64,000 nucleotides of DNA from Microbispora oryzae (GTDB taxonomy: Bacteria; Actinomycetota; Actinomycetes; Streptosporangiales; Streptosporangiaceae), in contig NZ_JAFCNB010000001.1 in NCBI RefSeq assembly GCF_017896165.1, forward strand, positions 186,001-250,000. Direction: 5' to 3'. The translations under genes were made by a program, and so were the position numbers. Under the pieces are notes generated by a model. That model did not search any database. It saw nothing but the letters and a program-made list of their open reading frames with translations, and had not been told where the DNA came from. Positions 8,143 to 17,414 of the stretch are shown one piece after another. The first letter of the stretch is position 1; each line of letters opens with the position of its first letter.

Positions 8143-9540
8143 TCATCGGGCGGACAGCTCCGCGACGATCCGGGGGCCGAGCTCGGTCACGTCTCCGGCG
8201 CCCATCGTGAGCACGATGTCGCCCGGCCGGGCGCGCCCGGCCACCAGCCCGGGCACCGACGCGCGGTCCGGGGCGTACGCCACCCGCTCGGCGGGCAGCG
8301 GCACCTTCCCGGCGACCAGCGCGCCGGACACGCCGGGCTCGGGATCCTCCCGCGCGCCGTACACGTCCAGCACGATCACCTCGTCGGCGAGCCCGAGGGC
8401 CGTGCCGAACTCGTCGGCGAAGAACCGGGTGCGCGAGTAGAGATGCGGCTGGAAGACGGCGATCACACGGCCGCCGCCGGACACGACGTCGCGGGCCGCG
8501 CGCAGGTCGGCGCTCAGCTCGGTCGGGTGGTGGGCGTAGCTGTCGAAGACGCAGACCCCCGCCGCCTCGCCCTTCGCCTCGAACCGTCGCTTGGCCCCGC
8601 TGAAGGCCCCCAGACCCTCCCTGATCTCGGCGAACGGCAGGCCGAGCTCCAGCGCCACGGCGATCACGGCGGTGGCGTTCAGCGCGTTGTGCCGTCCGGG
8701 GACGACCAGGCGCGCCTCGCCGTGGCCCGCCACGGCGAACTCGACCCCGAGCCCCCGCGGCACCACGTCGACCGTACGCACGTCGGCGTCCGGAGACTCG
8801 CCGTACGTCACGACCCGCAGGCCCCTGGCCCTGGCGATGGGCGCGAGAGCCGCGGCGCCGGGGTCGTCCGCGCACACCACGAGCAGCTCCTGGACCCGCT
8901 CGACGAAGCGGGCGAAGCTGTCGTACACGGCCTGGGGGTCGCCGTAGTTGTCCAGGTGGTCGGCCTCGACGTTGGTGACGACGGCGATGCGCGGCGCGAG
9001 CATGAGGAAGGACCCGTCGCTCTCGTCGGCCTCGGCCACGAAGACCTCGCCCGTTCCGTCGTCGGCCCCGAGGCCGGTGGTGACGAGCTGCCCGCCCACG
9101 CAGTACGACGGGTCCTCGCCGCACTTCTGCAGGGCGACGGTCAGCATCGAGGTGGTGGTGGTCTTGCCGTGGGTGCCGGCGACCGCGATGCCGTTGCGGC
9201 CCGCCATCACCGATGCGAGCGCGGCGGCCCTCGGGATGACCCGCAGGTTCTGCCGCAGGGCCTCCCCCAGCTCGGGGTTGGAGTCGCGGATCGCCGTGGA
9301 GACCACGACCGTGTCGACGTCTCTGATGTGCGAGGCGGCGTGGCCCACGTGGATGACGGCGCCGAGCTCCCGCAGCTCGATCAGCATGTCGGACGGCCGG
9401 GCGTCGCTGCCGGAGACCGGCACCCCGCGCTTCAGCAGGATCCGGGCGATGCCCGACATGCCGGCGCCGCCGATGCCGATGAAGTGGACCCGCCCCAGGT
9501 CGGCCGCCGGGACGGGCTCAACGAGCTTGACGAGACTCAT
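8143..9540 (-). CDS. murC: UDP-N-acetylmuramate--L-alanine ligase MurC
   Basis: MurC is the ATP-dependent cytoplasmic ligase that adds L-Ala to UDP-MurNAc, the first peptide step of peptidoglycan synthesis. The N-terminal Rossmann segment reads [17 protein letters not shown]. The P-loop [12 protein letters not shown] lies near residues 125-136, and the ligase core contains EADESDGSF. The C-terminal domain has YAHHPTE and FQPHLYSRT. The length of 465 residues is normal. I chose ATG 9540 because it overlaps the murG TGA by four bases (ATGA) and matches the family start; the open frame extends upstream only as a shadow of murG. Confidence 0.97.
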   Translation of the reverse strand: MSLVKLVEPVPAADLGRVHFIGIGGAGMSGIARILLKRGVPVSGSDARPSDMLIELRELGAVIHVGHAASHIRDVDTVVVSTAIRDSNPELGEALRQNLRVIPRAAALASVMAGRNGIAVAGTHGKTTTTSMLTVALQKCGEDPSYCVGGQLVTTGLGADDGTGEVFVAEADESDGSFLMLAPRIAVVTNVEADHLDNYGDPQAVYDSFARFVERVQELLVVCADDPGAAALAPIARARGLRVVTYGESPDADVRTVDVVPRGLGVEFAVAGHGEARLVVPGRHNALNATAVIAVALELGLPFAEIREGLGAFSGAKRRFEAKGEAAGVCVFDSYAHHPTELSADLRAARDVVSGGGRVIAVFQPHLYSRTRFFADEFGTALGLADEVIVLDVYGAREDPEPGVSGALVAGKVPLPAERVAYAPDRASVPGLVAGRARPGDIVLTMGAGDVTELGPRIVAELSAR

Positions 9541-10616
9541 CGGGAAACGATCTCCAGGACCTTGCGGGCGAGCGTCCGGTCGGCGTCCTTGCGGCCCATC
9601 CGGGATGCGGCCTCCGACATGGCGACCACATGCTCGGGGTTGTTGAGGATCGGCAGCAGCGTCTCCACGATCCACGCGGCCGACAGGTCCGCGTCGTCGA
9701 CCATGATCCCACCCCCGGCCCTGACGATGGGCTCGGCGTTGAGACGCTGCTCGCCGTTGCCGTGCGGCAGCGGCACGTACGCCGCGGGCAGGCCCACGGC
9801 GGTCAGCTCGGCGCAGGTCATCGCGCCACTGCGGCACAGCACGAGGTCGGCGGCGGCGTAGGCCAGATCCATGCGGTCCACGTAAGGAAGGATCACGTAC
9901 TGCGGGTCGCCCGGCGGGGGCTCCACCTCGACCGTGTTCTTCGGCCCGATCACGTGCAGCACCTGGACGCCGGCGGCCCGCAGGTAGGGCGCGGCGTCGA
10001 GGGCGGCCTGGTTGATCGAGCGCGCGCCCTGGGAGCCGCCGAACACCAGCAGCGTCACCCGGTCGGACTCCAGCCCGAAGTACGACCTGGCCTTGTCGCC
10101 GAGCGACAGGCGGTCCATCTGGGAGATCTCCCGGCGCAGCGGGATGCCCACGTACTCCGCGCCCGGCAGCGACGCGTCAGGGTGCCCGGTGAAGACATGG
10201 CTGGTCAGCCGGGCGCCGAGCCGGTTGGCCAGCCCCGGGCGGGGGTTGGCCTCGTGGACGACGATCGGGACGCCGCGCCGCCGGGCGGCCAGGTAGCCGG
10301 GGGTCGCGACGTAACCGCCGAAGCCCACCAGCACGTCGGCCCGCTCCCGGTCGAGGATCCCGGCGGCCGCGTTGAGCGCTCCGGCGAGCCTGCCGGGCAC
10401 GGTGAGCAGCTGGGGCGTGATCGAGCGGGGCAGCGGCACCGCGGGCACCAGCGCGAGCTCGTAGCCGCGGGCGGGAACCAGCCGGGTCTCCAGGCCGCGC
10501 TCGGTGCCCAGGCAGGTGATGCCGATCGCCGGGTCGTACTCGCGAAGCGCGTCGGCCAGCGCCAGCGCCGGCTCGATATGGCCGGCCGTCCCGCCGCCGG
10601 CGAGGACCACCCTCAT
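9537..10616 (-). CDS. murG: UDP-GlcNAc--lipid I GlcNAc transferase MurG
   Basis: MurG is the membrane-associated GT-B glycosyltransferase that converts lipid I to lipid II. The N-terminal glycine loop is [19 protein letters not shown] and the second domain starts with [16 protein letters not shown]. The nucleotide-sugar site includes [11 protein letters not shown] and the conserved GNGEQRLNA region. The length of 359 residues is standard. The ATG at 10616 overlaps the ftsW stop (ATGA). The gene lies between ftsW and murC as in most Gram-positive dcw clusters. Confidence 0.97.
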   Translation of the reverse strand: MRVVLAGGGTAGHIEPALALADALREYDPAIGITCLGTERGLETRLVPARGYELALVPAVPLPRSITPQLLTVPGRLAGALNAAAGILDRERADVLVGFGGYVATPGYLAARRRGVPIVVHEANPRPGLANRLGARLTSHVFTGHPDASLPGAEYVGIPLRREISQMDRLSLGDKARSYFGLESDRVTLLVFGGSQGARSINQAALDAAPYLRAAGVQVLHVIGPKNTVEVEPPPGDPQYVILPYVDRMDLAYAAADLVLCRSGAMTCAELTAVGLPAAYVPLPHGNGEQRLNAEPIVRAGGGIMVDDADLSAAWIVETLLPILNNPEHVVAMSEAASRMGRKDADRTLARKVLEIVSR

Positions 10617-11941
10617 GTCACTCCCTGTTCCCGCTTCTTTCCGTCCTTGCGCGTTGCGGCGCGCCGCTCCCCCGTTGTCGGCCTGGCGCGGCCACCCAGG
10701 CCAAGCCAGCTTAGAGCCCGCGCGGCCGGTCCGGGGCCACGGGCGGCCAGGGCCTCGGCCGCCCCGGGTTCGCGCCGGGCGAACGACAGCAGCATGCCGA
10801 CGGCGGCGAGGGTGGGGAGCAGTGCCGACCCGCCGTACGAGACGAGCGGCAGCGGGATGCCGGTGATCGGGAACAGGCCGATGACGGCGCCGATGTTCAC
10901 GATCGCCTGCCCGCTGATCCAGGCCGCGGCGGCCGCGGCGGTCAGCCGGACGAACGGGTCGGCCGTGCGGGCCGCGATCCGCAGCCCGGCGTATCCGAGC
11001 AGGCCGAACAGGGCCACCACCACGAGCGTGCCCATCAGCCCGAGCTCCTCGCCCAGGATGGAGAAGATGAAGTCGCTCTCGGCGTGCGGCACCCAGCCCC
11101 ACTTGGCGTGGCTGCTGCCCAGGCCGAGGCCGAACCAGCCGCCCGATCCGATGGCCATCAGCCCCTGCACGGCCTGGAACCCCTCGTTCTGCGAGTAGTC
11201 CCAGGGCCGCAGGAAGGTCGTCAGGCGCGCCAGCCGGTACGGCTCCACTATGATCATCACGACGGTGGCCAGCACGAGCAACGCGAGAATGCCGCCGAAC
11301 AGGCGGATCGGCGCGCCCACGACCCACAGCAGCGCCAGGAAGATCAGCATCAGCACGATGGTGGTGCCGAGATCGCGGCCGAGCATGACCAGCACGGCGA
11401 TGATGGCGGTGCCCGGCATGAGCGGGATCAGCAGCTGCCGCCACTCGATCCGGCCGCCGCGGGCCCTGCGGGCGAGCAGGTCGGCTCCCCACAGCACCAG
11501 GCCGAGCTTGGCGGGTTCGGACGGCTGCACCGACAGGGGCCCCACCTGGATCCACCGCTGGGCGCCGAGCACCTCCTGCCCGACGAAGATCACAACGAGC
11601 AGGCCGATGATCGAGATCGCCATCAGCGGGTAGCCGGCCAGCCGGAAGAACCGCTGCGGCAGCCGCGAGCAGGCCCACATCAGCGGGAGGCCGAAGGCGA
11701 CCGACATCGACTGCTTGAGGAACCAGTAGAACGGGTCGCCGATCTCCTGGATCGCCTCGATGCTGGAGGCCGACAGCACCATCATCAGCCCGAGCGCGAG
11801 CAGCAGGGCGCTGCAGCCCAGGACCAGGTAGTAGGACGTCAGGGGGCGGTTGAGCAGCTCGCGGAGGGCGGCGACCTGCGTCCGGCTCCAGCTCGCGTGC
11901 TCCGCCTGCCGCCCCGCGCGCTCCGCCTGCTGCGCCGTCAC
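10613..11941 (-). CDS. ftsW: SEDS-family peptidoglycan glycosyltransferase FtsW
   Basis: FtsW is the multi-pass septal glycan polymerase that acts with FtsI on lipid II. After a short hydrophilic N terminus it has about ten membrane helices, beginning [24 protein letters not shown] signatures include the extracellular [16 protein letters not shown] segment and the late helix region [12 protein letters not shown]. The length of 442 residues is normal, with a charged tail. The GTG at 11941, seven bases after murD, fits the family length. The frame stays open further upstream, but that part is a murD shadow rich in Pro/Arg. Confidence 0.96.
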   Translation of the reverse strand: MTAQQAERAGRQAEHASWSRTQVAALRELLNRPLTSYYLVLGCSALLLALGLMMVLSASSIEAIQEIGDPFYWFLKQSMSVAFGLPLMWACSRLPQRFFRLAGYPLMAISIIGLLVVIFVGQEVLGAQRWIQVGPLSVQPSEPAKLGLVLWGADLLARRARGGRIEWRQLLIPLMPGTAIIAVLVMLGRDLGTTIVLMLIFLALLWVVGAPIRLFGGILALLVLATVVMIIVEPYRLARLTTFLRPWDYSQNEGFQAVQGLMAIGSGGWFGLGLGSSHAKWGWVPHAESDFIFSILGEELGLMGTLVVVALFGLLGYAGLRIAARTADPFVRLTAAAAAAWISGQAIVNIGAVIGLFPITGIPLPLVSYGGSALLPTLAAVGMLLSFARREPGAAEALAARGPGPAARALSWLGLGGRARPTTGERRAATRKDGKKREQGVT

Positions 11942-11948
11942 CGATCCG

Positions 11949-13310
11949 TCACCGATCCGCCAGGCGCCGCACGGCGGCGGCGAACGCCTCCCCGCGCGCC
12001 CCGTATCCGTCGAACATGTCCAGGGAGGCCGCGGCGGGGGCGAGCAGCACGGTGTCACCCGGCGCGGCGAGGCGGGCGGCTTCGGCGACGACACGGTCCA
12101 TGACCCCAGTGTCTTGCCCCGGCACCTCCACGACGGGGACATTCGCGGCGTGTCGCGCCAGCGCCCGCCGGATCGGCTCCCGGTCGGTGCCCAGCAGCAC
12201 CGCCCCCCGCAGGCGCGGTGCCGCGCGCCGCACCAGGTCGTCGACGTCCGCGCCCTTCAACTGGCCGCCCGCGATCCACACCACGGACGGATAGGCCGCC
12301 AGGGAGGCCGCCGCCGCGTGCGGGTTGGTGGCCTTGGAGTCGTCCACATAGTCGACGCCCCCGACGGCCGCCACGTGGGCGATCCGGTGCGGGTCGGGCA
12401 CGAACGCGGCCAGGCCCCGCCGTACGGCGTCGGGGGGCACCCCGTACGCCCGGGCCAGCGCGGCGGCGGCCAGCGCGTTGGCGACGTTGTGCGGGGCGAA
12501 CGGCCGGACGTCGGCCAGGCAGGCCAGCTCCTCCGCCTGCGCGCGGGGGTCGGGCACGAAGGCGCGGTCGACGAGGAGGTCCTCCACGACGCCGAGCTGC
12601 CCCGGGCGGGGCACCCCCAGCGTGAAGCCGACCCGTGCCTCGTACGGCCCGGCCAGCCGGGTGGACCACTCGTCGTCGGCGTTGTGGATCACCACTCCCG
12701 CGTGCGCGAAGATCCGGCTCTTGGCCGCGGCGTACTCTTCCATGGAGCCGTGCCAGTCGATGTGGTCGGGCGCCACGTTCAGCACGGCGGCGGCCAGCGG
12801 CGCCGGGCTCGGCGACCAGTGCAGCTGGAAGCTCGACAGCTCCACCGCCAGCACGTCGTAGGGCCCGCCGACCGCCTCGACGATGGGCACCCCGACGTTG
12901 CCGACGGCCGCGGCGCGGTGTCCGGCGGCGGACAGGATGGAGGTCAGCATCCGGACGGCGGTGGTCTTGCCGTTCGTGCCGGTGAGCGCCAGCCAGGGCG
13001 CGGCGGACCCGTCCCGCAGGCGCCAGGCCAGCTCGACCTCGCCGACCACCTCCACGCCCCGGCTCGCCGCGTCGGTCAGCAGGGGGTGGCCGGGACGCCA
13101 GCCGGGCGAGGTGACCACCATCGTGGTGTCCCCGGGCAGGGCCGGCTCGCCGAACCGCACCTCGACCCCCAGGGGCTCCAGCTCGCCGGCGGCGGCCCGC
13201 TGGCGCTCCCCGTCCGCGGACTCCAGGACGACGACGCGCTCGCCCGCCGCCGCGAGGGCGCGGGCGGCGGCCCGCCCGGAGACGCCGAGGCCGGCGACGA
13301 CGACGCTCAC
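11949..13310 (-). CDS. murD: UDP-N-acetylmuramoylalanine--D-glutamate ligase MurD
   Basis: MurD is the cytoplasmic ligase that adds D-Glu to UDP-MurNAc-L-Ala. The start region [19 protein letters not shown] is the Rossmann domain. The P-loop is [14 protein letters not shown] near residues 112-125, followed by the VELSSFQL motif. The [13 protein letters not shown] segment marks the C-terminal domain. The GTG at 13310 gives 453 residues and overlaps the mraY TGA by four bases, matching the habit of neighbouring genes. An ATG five codons upstream is possible but has no better context. Confidence 0.96.
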   Translation of the reverse strand: MSVVVAGLGVSGRAAARALAAAGERVVVLESADGERQRAAAGELEPLGVEVRFGEPALPGDTTMVVTSPGWRPGHPLLTDAASRGVEVVGEVELAWRLRDGSAAPWLALTGTNGKTTAVRMLTSILSAAGHRAAAVGNVGVPIVEAVGGPYDVLAVELSSFQLHWSPSPAPLAAAVLNVAPDHIDWHGSMEEYAAAKSRIFAHAGVVIHNADDEWSTRLAGPYEARVGFTLGVPRPGQLGVVEDLLVDRAFVPDPRAQAEELACLADVRPFAPHNVANALAAAALARAYGVPPDAVRRGLAAFVPDPHRIAHVAAVGGVDYVDDSKATNPHAAAASLAAYPSVVWIAGGQLKGADVDDLVRRAAPRLRGAVLLGTDREPIRRALARHAANVPVVEVPGQDTGVMDRVVAEAARLAAPGDTVLLAPAAASLDMFDGYGARGEAFAAAVRRLADR

Positions 13311-14380
13311 TGCTTGGGCATCCATTCCAGGTAGAACAGGCCGAGCCCGGCGGCCACGCAGAGCGCGGCGATCAGCCAGAACCGGACCACGATCGTGGTC
13401 TCCGCCCAGCCGGACAGCTCGAAGTGGTGCTGGAGGGGCGCCATGCGGAAGACACGCTTGCGGGTCATCTTGAAGAAGCCGACCTGGATGATCACCGACA
13501 TCGTGATGATCGCGAACAGGCCGCCGAGGATGACGAGCAGCAGCTGGGTGCGGGTGGTGAAGGCGAGCCCGGCGATCACGCCGCCGAGGGCGAGGGAGCC
13601 GGTGTCGCCCATGAAGATCTTCGCGGGCGGGGCGTTCCACCACAGGAAGCCGAAACAGGCGCCGAGCACCGCCGCGGCGACCACGGCCAGGTCAAGCGGG
13701 TCGCGTACCGAGTAACAGTTGGGGCCGAGCAGCAGCGTGCAGCTGTTGCGCAGCTGCCAGTTGCCGATCAGCACGTACGCCGCGAGCACGAGGCAGGTGG
13801 CCCCCGACGCCAGGCCGTCGAGGCCGTCGGTCAGATTCACGGCGTTGGAGAAGCCGACGATGTAGAACAGCACCCAGACGGTGAAGCCGAGCAGCCCGAT
13901 CGACGGGCCGAAGTCCCGCAGGAACGACAGCTTCGTCTCGGCCGGCGTGATGTCGTAGCCGTTGGGGAACCGCACGACGAGCACGGCGAAGATCGCCCCG
14001 ACCACCAGCTGCCCGGCCGCCTTGGCGCCGCTCCGCAGCCCCAGGCTGCGCTGTTTGTAGATCTTGATGAAGTCGTCCAGGAAGCCCACCGCGGCCAGGC
14101 CGGTCATCAGGAACAGCACCAGCAGTCCCGACGCGGTCGGCGGGTCGGTGACCGCGGAGAACAGGGTCGTCAGGTGGGCCGTGAAGTATCCGATCAGCGA
14201 CGCGATGACGATCACCGTGCCGCCCATCGTCGGGGTGCCCTTCTTGTCGTAGTGCCCCGACGGCCCCTCCTCCCGGATGTTCTGGCCGTAGCCGCGACGG
14301 CCGAACAGCCGGATCGCGAGGGGGGTGCCGACCATGGACAGCAGCAGCGATACCGCCGCCGCGATGAGGATGTTCCTCAC
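13307..14380 (-). CDS. mraY: Phospho-N-acetylmuramoyl-pentapeptide-transferase MraY
   Basis: MraY is an integral membrane enzyme that transfers phospho-MurNAc-pentapeptide to undecaprenyl phosphate, forming lipid I. It has about ten hydrophobic segments. Catalytic motifs are the early [17 protein letters not shown] with the paired aspartates, and [23 protein letters not shown] is followed by the histidine-rich [12 protein letters not shown]. The length of 357 residues is usual. The GTG start shares four bases with the murF stop. Confidence 0.97.
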   Translation of the reverse strand: MRNILIAAAVSLLLSMVGTPLAIRLFGRRGYGQNIREEGPSGHYDKKGTPTMGGTVIVIASLIGYFTAHLTTLFSAVTDPPTASGLLVLFLMTGLAAVGFLDDFIKIYKQRSLGLRSGAKAAGQLVVGAIFAVLVVRFPNGYDITPAETKLSFLRDFGPSIGLLGFTVWVLFYIVGFSNAVNLTDGLDGLASGATCLVLAAYVLIGNWQLRNSCTLLLGPNCYSVRDPLDLAVVAAAVLGACFGFLWWNAPPAKIFMGDTGSLALGGVIAGLAFTTRTQLLLVILGGLFAIITMSVIIQVGFFKMTRKRVFRMAPLQHHFELSGWAETTIVVRFWLIAALCVAAGLGLFYLEWMPKQ

Positions 14381-15744
14381 CGGGCGTCACCTCCGAGGAT
14401 CGCCTCGGCGACCCGCTCGAGCCCGGCCGCACGCGGCCCCTTGACTAGCACGACGTCGCCCGGCGCCAGCCGGCCGGACAGTTCCGCCACGGCCGCCTCG
14501 ACGTCCGGCACATGAACGGCGCCCGGGGCGCCGGCCAGGATCGGACCGGCGTCCGGTCCCACCACGATCAGCGCCTCCAGCCCCTCGCCCGCGGCGAGCC
14601 GCCCGACGCCCTCGTTGAGCGCGGCCGACTCCTCGCCCAGCTCGCGGAGCGCGGCGATCACGGCGAACCTGCGCCGTCCCGCGCCGATCGCGGCCAGGCT
14701 GCGGAAGGCCGCCCGCATCGAGTCCGGGTTCGCGTTGTACGCGTCGTTGATCACCATCACCCCGTCGGGGCGGTCGCCGACCTCCATGCGCCATCGGCTG
14801 CGCGGCTCGGCACCCGACAGCTCCTCGGCGATCGTCGTCACGGGGAGCCCCAGCTCGTACGCCGCGGCGGCGGCCGCCAGCGCGTTCTCGACGGCGTGGG
14901 CGCCGTGCAGGCGAAGCCGTACCGGCGCGGAACCCGAGGGAGTGCGCAGCGTGAACGACGCGCGGCCACGCTCGTCCAGGGACTCGGCCTCCGCCCGGAT
15001 GTGCGCCCCGGCCGAGCGGCCGAAGGTGGTCACCCGGGCCGCGGTGCGCTCGGACATCGCCGACACGAGGGGGTCGTCCGCGTTGAGCACGGCCACCCCG
15101 TCCGCGGGCAGCGCCTCGACCAGTTCGCCCTTCGCCCGGGCGATGGCCTCCTTGCCGCCGAAGACGCCGAGGTGCGCGGTGCCCACGTTGAGCACCACCC
15201 CGATCCGCGGCGGCGCTATCCCGGCGAGGTAGGCGATGTGGCCGATGTTGCGGGCGCTCAGCTCCAGGACCAGGTAGCGGGTCGCCGCATCGGCCCTGAG
15301 CACGGTCAGCGGGTGGCCGATCTCGTTGTTGTACGACCCGACGGGGGCGACGGTGGGGCCGATCCTGGCCGCGAGACCGGCCAGCAGGTCCTTCGTCGTG
15401 GTCTTGCCCGCCGAGCCGGTGACGCCGACGACGGTGACGTCCGGCAGGTCGGCGACCACGGCCGCGGCGAGGCTCGCCAGCGCCGCCTGAGCGTCGCTCA
15501 CGATCACGGCGGGCGCCTCCACCGGGCGGGTGGCCAGCACGGCGGCGGCGCCGGCCGCGCAGGCCCGCGCCGCAAAGTCGTGCCCGTCCACCCGCTCTCC
15601 CTTGATCGCGACGAAGAGCGACCCCGGCCCGGCCCGCCGGGAGTCGATCACGACGGGGCCGCGGATCACGGTCGCGGGGTCGGCCATGCCCGTCAGGGCG
15701 CCGGAGGTGATCTCGGCGACCCGGGACAACGGCAACGGGATCAT
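14377..15744 (-). CDS. murF: UDP-MurNAc-tripeptide--D-Ala-D-Ala ligase MurF
   Basis: MurF adds D-Ala-D-Ala to UDP-MurNAc-tripeptide, the last cytoplasmic step of precursor synthesis. The P-loop is [15 protein letters not shown] near residues 108-122. [25 protein letters not shown] and [15 protein letters not shown] are characteristic of the family. The length of 455 residues fits. It lies 57 bases after murE, one of the few non-overlapping junctions in the cluster, and overlaps mraY by four bases. Confidence 0.97.
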   Translation of the reverse strand: MIPLPLSRVAEITSGALTGMADPATVIRGPVVIDSRRAGPGSLFVAIKGERVDGHDFAARACAAGAAAVLATRPVEAPAVIVSDAQAALASLAAAVVADLPDVTVVGVTGSAGKTTTKDLLAGLAARIGPTVAPVGSYNNEIGHPLTVLRADAATRYLVLELSARNIGHIAYLAGIAPPRIGVVLNVGTAHLGVFGGKEAIARAKGELVEALPADGVAVLNADDPLVSAMSERTAARVTTFGRSAGAHIRAEAESLDERGRASFTLRTPSGSAPVRLRLHGAHAVENALAAAAAAYELGLPVTTIAEELSGAEPRSRWRMEVGDRPDGVMVINDAYNANPDSMRAAFRSLAAIGAGRRRFAVIAALRELGEESAALNEGVGRLAAGEGLEALIVVGPDAGPILAGAPGAVHVPDVEAAVAELSGRLAPGDVVLVKGPRAAGLERVAEAILGGDAR

Positions 15745-15801
15745 CGGTCTGTCCTGCTCTCTATCGCGCTGGTCGGTCGGCCGCGGGGCGCCGGGGGCGG
15801 C

Positions 15802-17391
15802 TCAGACATCGGGGAACCCCTCGCCGGCGAGCGCCGCCCGCGCGCGCCTCTCCACGGCACGGGCGGCGACGTCGCGGTCGTCGAAGGGGATTACCTCGTC
15901 CCCGACGTACTGCCCCTGCTCGTGTCCCTTGCCGGCCACGATTACCACATCTCCGGGCGTGGCGCCGGAAATCGCCAGATCGATGGCGGCCGCCCGGTCC
16001 GGCTGCACCACCACGTGGGCCCGCTCGGAGGGGGGCACCTCCAGAGCGCCGTCCAGCATCGCGGCGAGGATCGCGAGCGGGTCCTCGGTGCGGGGGTTGT
16101 CGCTGGTGAACACGGCGATGTCGGCGAGCCGCGCCGCGGCCTCCCCCATCAGCGGCCGCTTGCCCCGGTCGCGGTCGCCGCCGCAGCCGAGCACGACGAC
16201 GAGACGGCCTCCGGGGCTGTCGTCGAGCACGGCGCGCAGCGAGCGCAGCACGGACTCGACCGCTCCCGGCTTGTGCGCGTAGTCGACGATGACCTGGACA
16301 TCCGCCGAGCCGGGCACCCGTTCCATCCGGCCGGGCACCCCGGCGAACGACGCGACGCCGTGCACGGCCGTCTGCAGCGGGACGCCGGCCTCCACCAGCG
16401 CGACGAGCACCCCGAGCGTGTTGGCCACGTTGAACGGGCCGGGCAGGCCGACCGTGGCGTCGGCCTCGACGCCCCCGGGTCCCACCACCCGGAACGCGCT
16501 GCCGTCGCCGCCGAGCCGCACCTGCTCGGCCCGCCAGTCGGCCTCGGGCGCCCCCTCGGCGGAGAACGTCGTGATGGGGATCTTGGCCAGCGCCGCGAGC
16601 TCGCGGCCGTGCGCGTCGTCGGCGTTCACCACACCCAGGCGGGTGAACTCCGGGGTGAACAGGCGCCGCTTGGCCGCGAAGTAGTCGTCGAGGTCGCGGT
16701 GGAAGTCGAGGTGGTCCTGCGACAGGTTGGTGAAGATCGAGACATCGTAGAAGAGGCCGTCGACGCGGCCGAGGGCGAGGGCGTGACTGGAGACCTCCAT
16801 CGCGGCGGCCGTCACCCCCTGCTCCCGCATCAGGGCGAAAAGCCCCTGCAGGTCGGTCGCCTCGGGGGTGGTGAGCACGGCCGGGAAGCACAGGTCGCCC
16901 GCCCGGATCTCCACGCCTCCCACCAGGCCGGTGCGGTGGCCCGCCGCGCGCAGCCCCGCTTCGAGGAGGAACGACGAGGTGGACTTGCCGCTCGTGCCGG
17001 TGACGCCGATCAGCGTCAGACCGGCCGCGGGCCTGCCGTACACCCAGGCGGCGACCTCGCCGAGCACGGCCCGCGGGTCGTCGACCACGACCACGGGCAG
17101 GCCGGTGGCCGCGGCCAGGTCGCGGCCCTGACCGTCGGTGAGGATCGCGGCCGCGCCCGCCGCCAGCGCGTCGCGGGCGAATTCGGCGCCGTGCGCGCGG
17201 GCGCCGGGCATGGCCACGTAGAGATCGCCGCGCCGCACCTGGCGGGAGTCGATGGTGACGCCGGTGACGGCTCCCCTGACCACCCGGGCGCCGGGTGAGG
17301 GGACGGACGAGGCCGCGCCGAGCAGCGCCGTGAGCCCGGACAGCGGGCGCGCGGGGACGGCGGCGGGTCGCATGGAGGACGGGGGACGCAC
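15802..17391 (-). CDS. murE: UDP-MurNAc-tripeptide synthetase MurE (meso-diaminopimelate type)
   Basis: MurE adds the third amino acid to UDP-MurNAc-L-Ala-D-Glu. The C-terminal motif TSDNPRTEDP contains the DNPR signature of enzymes that use meso-diaminopimelate, so this organism's wall probably has meso-DAP. The P-loop reads GVTGTSGKSTSSFLL, with Ser in place of the usual second Thr. MEVSSHAL and FTNLSQDHLDFH are typical. GTG 17391 (529 residues) has an AAAGG sequence upstream; ATG 17373 (523 residues) is an alternative without an evident ribosome site. The gene starts 23 bases after ftsI. Confidence 0.96.
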   Translation of the reverse strand: MRPPSSMRPAAVPARPLSGLTALLGAASSVPSPGARVVRGAVTGVTIDSRQVRRGDLYVAMPGARAHGAEFARDALAAGAAAILTDGQGRDLAAATGLPVVVVDDPRAVLGEVAAWVYGRPAAGLTLIGVTGTSGKSTSSFLLEAGLRAAGHRTGLVGGVEIRAGDLCFPAVLTTPEATDLQGLFALMREQGVTAAAMEVSSHALALGRVDGLFYDVSIFTNLSQDHLDFHRDLDDYFAAKRRLFTPEFTRLGVVNADDAHGRELAALAKIPITTFSAEGAPEADWRAEQVRLGGDGSAFRVVGPGGVEADATVGLPGPFNVANTLGVLVALVEAGVPLQTAVHGVASFAGVPGRMERVPGSADVQVIVDYAHKPGAVESVLRSLRAVLDDSPGGRLVVVLGCGGDRDRGKRPLMGEAAARLADIAVFTSDNPRTEDPLAILAAMLDGALEVPPSERAHVVVQPDRAAAIDLAISGATPGDVVIVAGKGHEQGQYVGDEVIPFDDRDVAARAVERRARAALAGEGFPDV

Positions 17392-17414
17392 GGCGGAGAG
17401 CGTACCTTTCCCCG

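Noticed and set aside
14512..17298. 928-codon open frame on the plus strand opposite murF and murE
   Set aside because: It lies wholly antisense to well-conserved genes, has Arg/Gly/His-rich translation with no motifs, and reflects high-GC third-position bias.
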